NCBI RefSeq assembly: GCF_016595235.1
Contig: NZ_JAENHL010000006.1
Span: 682,001-746,000, forward strand
Length of the DNA stretch: 64,000 nucleotides
Origin: Taklimakanibacter albus
Lineage (GTDB): Bacteria; Pseudomonadota; Alphaproteobacteria; Rhizobiales; Aestuariivirgaceae
Direction of reading: 5' to 3'
The translations under genes were made by a program, and so were the position numbers. Shown here piece after piece: positions 61,080 through 64,000 of the stretch. The notes below the pieces were generated by a model, which was given only the letters and a program-made list of their open reading frames with translations, was not told the origin of the DNA and did no database searches. Within the stretch, counting starts at the first letter, position 1, and each line of letters starts with the position of its first letter.

Positions 61080-61795
61080 TCGCCTTCTTCAGCGAGCAGC
61101 TTGAGCTTCTCGGAATAGGCCGGGTCGTCGATCAGCTTCTGCACCACGTTCTTGTTGTTCTCCGACGGGATCATCGCCTTGAGGCCCTTGATCATGCGGT
61201 CTTTCATGTCCTGGGCGAGGGCGGTGTCTTTCTCGATCTCGGCGATCTGATTGGTGAGGTCATCGGTGAGATTGTCGGTGATGGCCGAATAGGCGAAGCT
61301 GACGCTGGTGACGGCGACGTTCCACTCATCGACGGTGTTGAAACCCGCCGCCTTGAGGTCGGCCTCGAAACGTTTGCCTTCGTCCGTCTGGTCGACGAAG
61401 TCCTGCAGGCTTTCGTAATTTTCGAGATTGGCGTCCTTGTACTTGTCGCGCACCAGAGCCAGCGCGTCGATCGAGCGCCGGGCGATGTCGACGGTGAGCT
61501 CGATGACCGTCACGTCAGGTATTTCGCCGAAACTCAGATCATCGGGGGAGGAGTCTTCGGTATCGGTCTCATCGCCGGTGTCGGGAGGCGGGGGCTCCGT
61601 CAGATCCTCACCTGCCCCCGCGGCAGGAGGCTGAACCGGGGTCTGCTCGGTCCCCTGGGCCGGCGCTTGCGGCTTCGGTGTCTGGCTTTGTTCCTCGCTT
61701 TGCGGAAGCTGATCCTGGTCCTTGGGCGTCTGGGCCCAAGCGGAACCAGCAGCCAGAACCCCGGCAAACAGCAGAACTACAGCGAAACGAACCAT
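61076..61795 (-). CDS. Secreted protein with Pro/Gln-rich linker, unknown function
   Basis: The 239-residue product has a signal peptide (MVRFAVVLLFAGVLAAGSAWA), a low-complexity Gln/Pro/Glu-rich segment (about 24-90), and a helical domain with DIARRSIDALALVRDKYKD, DEGKRFEADLKAAGFNTVDEW and IAEIEKDTALAQDMKDRMIKGLKAM. I do not know the family. ATG 61795 follows AGAGGG; a GTG at 61804 is an alternative. It overlaps the crotonase gene by ATGA, an odd mixture of secreted and cytoplasmic products in one operon. Confidence 0.75.
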   Translation of the reverse strand: MVRFAVVLLFAGVLAAGSAWAQTPKDQDQLPQSEEQSQTPKPQAPAQGTEQTPVQPPAAGAGEDLTEPPPPDTGDETDTEDSSPDDLSFGEIPDVTVIELTVDIARRSIDALALVRDKYKDANLENYESLQDFVDQTDEGKRFEADLKAAGFNTVDEWNVAVTSVSFAYSAITDNLTDDLTNQIAEIEKDTALAQDMKDRMIKGLKAMIPSENNKNVVQKLIDDPAYSEKLKLLAEEGE

Positions 61796-61858
61796 CAGAC
61801 GCACCCTCTAGGTCTCGAATCTTATGAAATACAAGCAGTTAGGAAAAGGGGGTAGCAC

Positions 61859-61930
61859 ATGAGATGCTTAAACTGTGGCAGCAAAACAACATTTTCAGGT
61901 ATTATGATACCGCATCACGAATCTGGCTGA
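61859..61930 (+). CDS. Possible 23-residue peptide with a CxxC motif
   Basis: A short frame encodes MRCLNCGSKTTFSGIMIPHH followed by ESG. AAGGGGG lies 7 bases before the ATG. The CxxC plus an HH pair near the end could bind zinc. It sits in the leader region ahead of rplM, upstream of the predicted promoter there. It may be a chance frame. Confidence 0.25.
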   Translation: MRCLNCGSKTTFSGIMIPHHESG

Positions 61931-61945
61931 AATCGCAGGTTTTTC

Positions 61946-61974
61946 TTGACCTCGGCGCGCGATATCGGTATTTC
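61946..61974 (+). promoter_or_regulatory. Predicted promoter of rplM-rpsI
   Basis: TTGACC (61946-61951), 17-base spacer and TATTTC (61969-61974) lie 33 bases before the rplM start. Confidence 0.45.
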
Positions 61975-62007
61975 CGCGCCATCTGAACAAGCATTGGAAC
62001 CCTCCAG

Positions 62008-62472
62008 ATGAAGACCTATTCGGCGAAAGCCAAGGAAATCGAGAAAAAGTGGGTGCTGATCGACGCGAATGGGCTGATCGTCGGGCGTCTCGCCACGATC
62101 ATCGCCAATCGCCTGCGCGGCAAGCACAAGCCCACTTTCACGCCCCATATGGATTGCGGTGATAATATCATCGTCGTGAATGCCGAGAAAGTGGTCCTCA
62201 CGGGCAATAAGCGCAAGGACAAGACCTACTATTGGCATACCGGTTTCCCGGGCGGCATCAAGGAACGCAAGGCCGAGAAGATCCTCGACGGCAAGTTCCC
62301 GGACCGCGTCCTCGAGGCGGCGGTGAAGCGCATGCTTCCCGGCGGCCCGCTGAAGCGCCAGCAGATGTCCAATCTGCGCATCTACAAGGGCGAGGCTCAT
62401 CCGCATGAGGCTCAGAACCCGACGAAGCTCGACATCGCTTCGCTCAATCCCAAGAACACGCTGAGAGGCTAA
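62008..62472 (+). CDS. rplM: 50S ribosomal protein L13
   Basis: The 154-residue protein of the large subunit shows the L13 pattern: [48 protein letters not shown], and [38 protein letters not shown] in pieces. Slightly long at the C-terminus, as in alphaproteobacteria. Followed 4 bases later by rpsI, the standard order. Confidence 0.98.
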   Translation: MKTYSAKAKEIEKKWVLIDANGLIVGRLATIIANRLRGKHKPTFTPHMDCGDNIIVVNAEKVVLTGNKRKDKTYYWHTGFPGGIKERKAEKILDGKFPDRVLEAAVKRMLPGGPLKRQQMSNLRIYKGEAHPHEAQNPTKLDIASLNPKNTLRG

Positions 62473-62476
62473 GACC

Positions 62477-62965
62477 ATGGCTGAACAGACAACTCTTTCG
62501 AATCTCGGCGAAGCGCTGGGCCAGGTCGCCATCCAGGCGCAGGCCGCTTCCGCGCCCGCCAAGCCCAAGCTCGACGCCCAGGGCCGCGCTTACGCCACCG
62601 GCCGCCGCAAGGACGCGATCGCCCGCGTGTGGGTGAAGCGTGGCGCCGGCAAGATCACCATCAACGGCAAGGCGATCCATCTCTATTTCGCCCGCCCGGT
62701 GCTGCAGATGCTCGTCCAGCAGCCGATGGTCGCCGCTCTGCGCCGCGACCAGGTCGATGTCGACTGCACCGTCGTCGGCGGCGGTCTCTCCGGCCAGGCC
62801 GGTGCGGTCCGTCACGGCCTCTCCCGCGCTCTGACCTATTTCGAGCCGGAGCTGCGTGCGATCCTCAAGAAGAACGGCTTCCTGACCCGCGACCCGCGCG
62901 CCGTCGAGCGCAAGAAGTACGGCCGCGCCAAAGCCCGTCGTTCGTTCCAGTTCTCGAAGCGCTAA
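62477..62965 (+). CDS. rpsI: 30S ribosomal protein S9
   Basis: The 162-residue small-subunit protein has an alphaproteobacterial N-terminal extension of about 35 residues ([21 protein letters not shown]) and then the S9 core: [48 protein letters not shown] and the C-terminal [25 protein letters not shown] split over the last 25 residues; the tail reaches the P-site tRNA. A strong terminator follows. Confidence 0.98.
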   Translation: MAEQTTLSNLGEALGQVAIQAQAASAPAKPKLDAQGRAYATGRRKDAIARVWVKRGAGKITINGKAIHLYFARPVLQMLVQQPMVAALRRDQVDVDCTVVGGGLSGQAGAVRHGLSRALTYFEPELRAILKKNGFLTRDPRAVERKKYGRAKARRSFQFSKR

Positions 62966-62998
62966 GCGCTCAGCGAGCCTACTGGCTGCAAGCGAAAA

Positions 62999-63026
62999 GG
63001 GATGGTGGAAACACCATCCCTTTTTT
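62999..63026 (+). terminator. Rho-independent terminator of rplM-rpsI
   Basis: GGGATGGTG (62999-63007) pairs perfectly with CACCATCCC (63012-63020), loop GAAA, followed by TTTTTT; AAAA before the stem extends it. It can also serve the convergent uxuA gene. Confidence 0.93.
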
Positions 63027-63031
63027 CATGT

Positions 63032-64000
63032 TCAGTCGAGACGATCGAGCGTGCGCATGATGCCGCGTAGCTCAGCCACGCCCTTGAGGCGACCGATGCA
63101 GGAATAGCCGGGATTCACTTTCTTGCCGATGTCATCGACGATGGCATGGCCGTGATCGGGCCGCATCGGGATCTCCCAGTCGGAACGGCCCTCGGCGCGC
63201 CGCCGTTTCTCCTCGCCGAGGAGGGTGGCGACGACCTTGACCATATCGGTGTCGCCGTCGAGATGTTCGGCCTCGTGGAAGGACCCGTCCGGTTCCTTGC
63301 TGACGTTGCGCAGGTGAGCGAAGTGGATGTCCTTGCCGAAGTCCTTCGCCATAGCGACCAGGTCGTTCTGGGCGGAGGCGCCATAGGAGCCGGTGCAGAG
63401 CGTGAGCCCGTTGGCGGGTGAGGGACAACCCTCGAGCAAGGCCCGGGCATGGGCGGCAGTGGAGACAGCGCGCGGCAGGCCGAAGATCGGGAAAGGCGGA
63501 TCATCGGGATGGATCGCCAGGCGCACACCGGCCTCTTCGGCGACAGGCGCGATCTCGCGCAGGAACGCAATGAGATTGGCGCGCAGGCCCTCGACGGTAA
63601 GGTCGTGGTAGCGGGCGAGAGCCGTGCGGAAACTCTCGCGGTCGAAGATGAATTCGCGCGCCGGCACCCAGCCGATGAGATTGGCCTCGAGCCGCGCCAG
63701 CTGACTTTCGCTCATCGGTGCCAGTCTTTGCCGCGCCGCCGCTATCCGTTGCGGCGGATGATCGTTCTCGGCACCCTGACGCTTCAGGACCAGCACGTCA
63801 TAGGCACAGAAATCCACGATGTCGAAGCGCAGCGCCGTGCCGCCATGCGGCATTGGAAAATCGAGATCGGTGCGCGTCCAGTCGGTGATCGCCATGAAAT
63901 TGTAGCAGACCGTCTTGATGCCCGCCGCCGCGACCGCTCCGAGCGAGGCCTTGTAATTGGCGATGAGATCGCGAAAGCGGCCGCTGCGCGTCTTGATGTC
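63032..64000 (-). CDS. uxuA: Mannonate dehydratase, 5' end cut by window edge
   Basis: UxuA dehydrates D-mannonate to 2-keto-3-deoxygluconate in hexuronate breakdown. The visible 322 residues include [25 protein letters not shown] split at the methionine, [31 protein letters not shown] with the metal-binding His, [38 protein letters not shown] and [29 protein letters not shown]. The frame stays open to 64000, so about 70 more residues lie outside; an ATG at 63895 is internal, not the start. Alone here; other uronate genes may lie beyond the edge. Confidence 0.96.
   Translation of the reverse strand, partial: DIKTRSGRFRDLIANYKASLGAVAAAGIKTVCYNFMAITDWTRTDLDFPMPHGGTALRFDIVDFCAYDVLVLKRQGAENDHPPQRIAAARQRLAPMSESQLARLEANLIGWVPAREFIFDRESFRTALARYHDLTVEGLRANLIAFLREIAPVAEEAGVRLAIHPDDPPFPIFGLPRAVSTAAHARALLEGCPSPANGLTLCTGSYGASAQNDLVAMAKDFGKDIHFAHLRNVSKEPDGSFHEAEHLDGDTDMVKVVATLLGEEKRRRAEGRSDWEIPMRPDHGHAIVDDIGKKVNPGYSCIGRLKGVAELRGIMRTLDRLD

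Overview
The window is chromosomal DNA of a high-GC alphaproteobacterium, most likely of the order Hyphomicrobiales (Rhizobiales). This rests on conserved housekeeping neighbourhoods: ribH-nusB, bamE / cyt bc1 chaperone-yceD-plsX-fabH-ihfA-merR-tRNA-Pro, ctaA divergent from a DUF2842 gene, rplM-rpsI, a K+-independent H+-pyrophosphatase, and many GTG/TTG starts with 4-base overlaps. No insertion sequence, phage gene, rRNA or CRISPR array is visible.

Layout. 0-12.6 kb: end of ribH, nusB, a highly structured leader with a small membrane protein gene in front of corA, an MFS transporter, a VanW-glycosyltransferase-like fusion, an O-methyltransferase, a LysE exporter, hppA, an HD hydrolase and an M32 carboxypeptidase. 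12.6-19.3 kb: a 1611-residue secreted mosaic protein made of DUF11-type repeats and a Cys-rich tandem-repeat tail, then a three-gene periplasmic set (Cys/Met-rich protein, BNR-repeat protein, cytochrome c) that may deal with a metal. 19.3-27 kb: a GNAT-RimK-type ATP-grasp pair, secreted proteins, an alpha/beta hydrolase with an Asp nucleophile, an AstE/AspA-type metallo-deacylase divergent from an ectoine-type ABC importer (ehuBCD-like, no ATPase gene). 27-32 kb: envelope assembly and fatty acid/phospholipid start genes, ihfA, a MerR regulator and tRNA-Pro(GGG).

32-38.3 kb is the most unusual part. Three paralogous outer-membrane barrel proteins, which share two cysteines and a conserved tail after the barrel, surround a tight three-gene cassette: GNAT acetyltransferase, compact cytochrome P450 and a stand-alone acyl carrier protein. 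This looks like a small carrier-protein-based tailoring pathway and is my best candidate for an undescribed system. 38.3-48.7 kb is an exopolysaccharide locus (sulfotransferase, O-antigen ligase/polymerase, initiating glycosylphosphotransferase, GT4, Wza-like exporter, Wzc-like protein without a usable Walker A, FemAB/CelD-like acyltransferase, deacetylase), suggesting a possibly sulfated and deacetylated polymer.

48.7-64 kb: a MarR-GNAT fusion whose start codon abuts a perfect 21-bp palindrome, ctaA, an O-acetylhomoserine sulfhydrylase, twin small secreted proteins, a TctDE two-component operon carrying its own periplasmic binding protein, and the divergent tripartite tricarboxylate transporter tctCBA, with an 11-bp tandem repeat between them. 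After these come a CoA-binding protein, an ECHDC3-like crotonase, rplM-rpsI and the 3' part of uxuA, which runs off the window. All start choices are judged from ribosome-binding sites, overlaps and family N-termini by eye; no database search was run.
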